From: an uncultured Arenimonas sp.
Lineage (GTDB): Bacteria > Pseudomonadota > Gammaproteobacteria > Xanthomonadales > Xanthomonadaceae
Direction: 5' to 3'
NCBI GenBank assembly: GCA_946480565.1
Contig: CAMLKR010000135.1
Location: 1 to 6,356 of the forward strand
Length of the DNA: 6,356 nucleotides
A model generated the notes under the pieces. It did not search any database. It had not been told where the DNA came from and was given only the letters and a program-made list of their open reading frames with translations. Positions 5,960 through 6,356 of the stretch are shown in pieces. Every line of letters starts with the position of its first letter. Position 1 is the first letter of the stretch. A program made the position numbers and the translations under genes.

Positions 5960-6348
5960 GCGACACCGAAAAAGACCGCGTCAAGGCGTTCACCGAGTTC
6001 CGGCAGCGCATGAACGAGCGCATCCTGGGCCAGGACAACCAGGTGGTGCGGCGCTTCTTCGCGCTCGACACCCAGACCTACAAGGCCGGCGCGCTCGACC
6101 TCAAGACCAAGGAGCTGCTGGGCCTGGTGGCCTCGATGGTGCTGCGCTGCGACGACTGCATCAGCTACCACATCGCCCAGTGCAAGGAAGCGGGCGTGAG
6201 CCGCGACGAGTTCTTCGAGGCCTTCAGCGTGGCCCTGGTGGTCGGCGGCTCGATCGTGATCCCGCACCTGCGCCGCGGCGTCGACTTCCTGGACCAGCTC
6301 GAGGGCCAGGGCATCCACGCCCCCGCCCAGCCCGCCCACGAGCACTGA
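5956..6348 (+). CDS. AhpD-like / carboxymuconolactone decarboxylase-family protein
   Basis: This small (130-residue), mostly helical protein belongs to the AhpD/CMD fold. The core segment KELLGLVASMVLRCDDCISYH carries Cys65, Cys68 and His72, the CxxC-x3-H motif of peroxidase-linked AhpD-type members, with Glu53 upstream as a possible proton relay. True carboxymuconolactone decarboxylases lack this CxxC pair, so a thiol-redox role is more likely than aromatic-ring catabolism. A further Cys76 is present. The N-terminal helix is charged, and the C-terminal tail is rich in His, Pro and Ala (APAQPAHEH). Start is GTG at 5956, overlapping the grx stop as GTGA, with GGAG at 5944-5947 eight bases upstream. 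The overlap implies co-translation with glutaredoxin, which could be its reductant; that partnership is inferred. The substrate is unknown. The stop lies 8 bp before the window edge and no terminator is visible. Confidence 0.9.
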   Translation: MSDTEKDRVKAFTEFRQRMNERILGQDNQVVRRFFALDTQTYKAGALDLKTKELLGLVASMVLRCDDCISYHIAQCKEAGVSRDEFFEAFSVALVVGGSIVIPHLRRGVDFLDQLEGQGIHAPAQPAHEH

Positions 6349-6356
6349 TCCCCGAA

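Noticed and set aside
5893..6345. 150-codon minus-strand frame opposite the AhpD-like gene
   Set aside because: It is an antisense shadow with V/A/H/L-rich composition. The plus strand here encodes a recognisable AhpD-fold protein with a CxxC motif.

Overview
The window is very G+C-rich and almost fully coding. It reads as ordinary chromosomal core sequence from a gammaproteobacterium, most likely a member of the Xanthomonadaceae/Lysobacteraceae (a Lysobacter-, Luteimonas- or Stenotrophomonas-like organism). That placement rests on the protein flavour, the base composition and the order bepA-phoB-phoR-ppk, recalled from knowledge of the group; no search was run. I see no mobile element, CRISPR array, rRNA or tRNA.

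Positions 1-5536 hold four genes on the minus strand. In transcription order they are a periplasmic M48 metalloprotease with a TPR-rich C-terminal part (BepA/YfgC type, 5536-3935), the phosphate-limitation response regulator PhoB (3850-3158), its histidine kinase PhoR (3138-1813), and polyphosphate kinase PPK1 (1749 to beyond the left edge; 583 residues visible, including both active-site histidines). The 84-bp gap between bepA and phoB carries a well-formed Pho-box-like element: two 7-bp CTGTCAC-type repeats with a 4-bp spacer, followed by a plausible -10 element. This suggests that PhoB controls its own operon. With ppk 63 bp behind phoR, phosphate sensing and polyphosphate synthesis are probably co-transcribed.

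Positions 5537-5698 form a divergent intergenic region. To its right, on the plus strand, lie a monothiol-sized glutaredoxin with a dithiol CPYC site (5699-5959) and an AhpD-like/carboxymuconolactone decarboxylase-family protein with a CxxC...H redox motif (5956-6348). Their ends overlap by 4 bp (GTGA), so they are probably translationally coupled and may work together in thiol redox chemistry.

Four of the six genes appear to start with GTG. The longest open frame in the window, on the plus strand from 133 to 3354, is an antisense shadow of ppk and phoR and not a gene. No clearly new biological system is visible. The most informative observations are the Pho box, the phoBR-ppk linkage and the overlapping redox pair.
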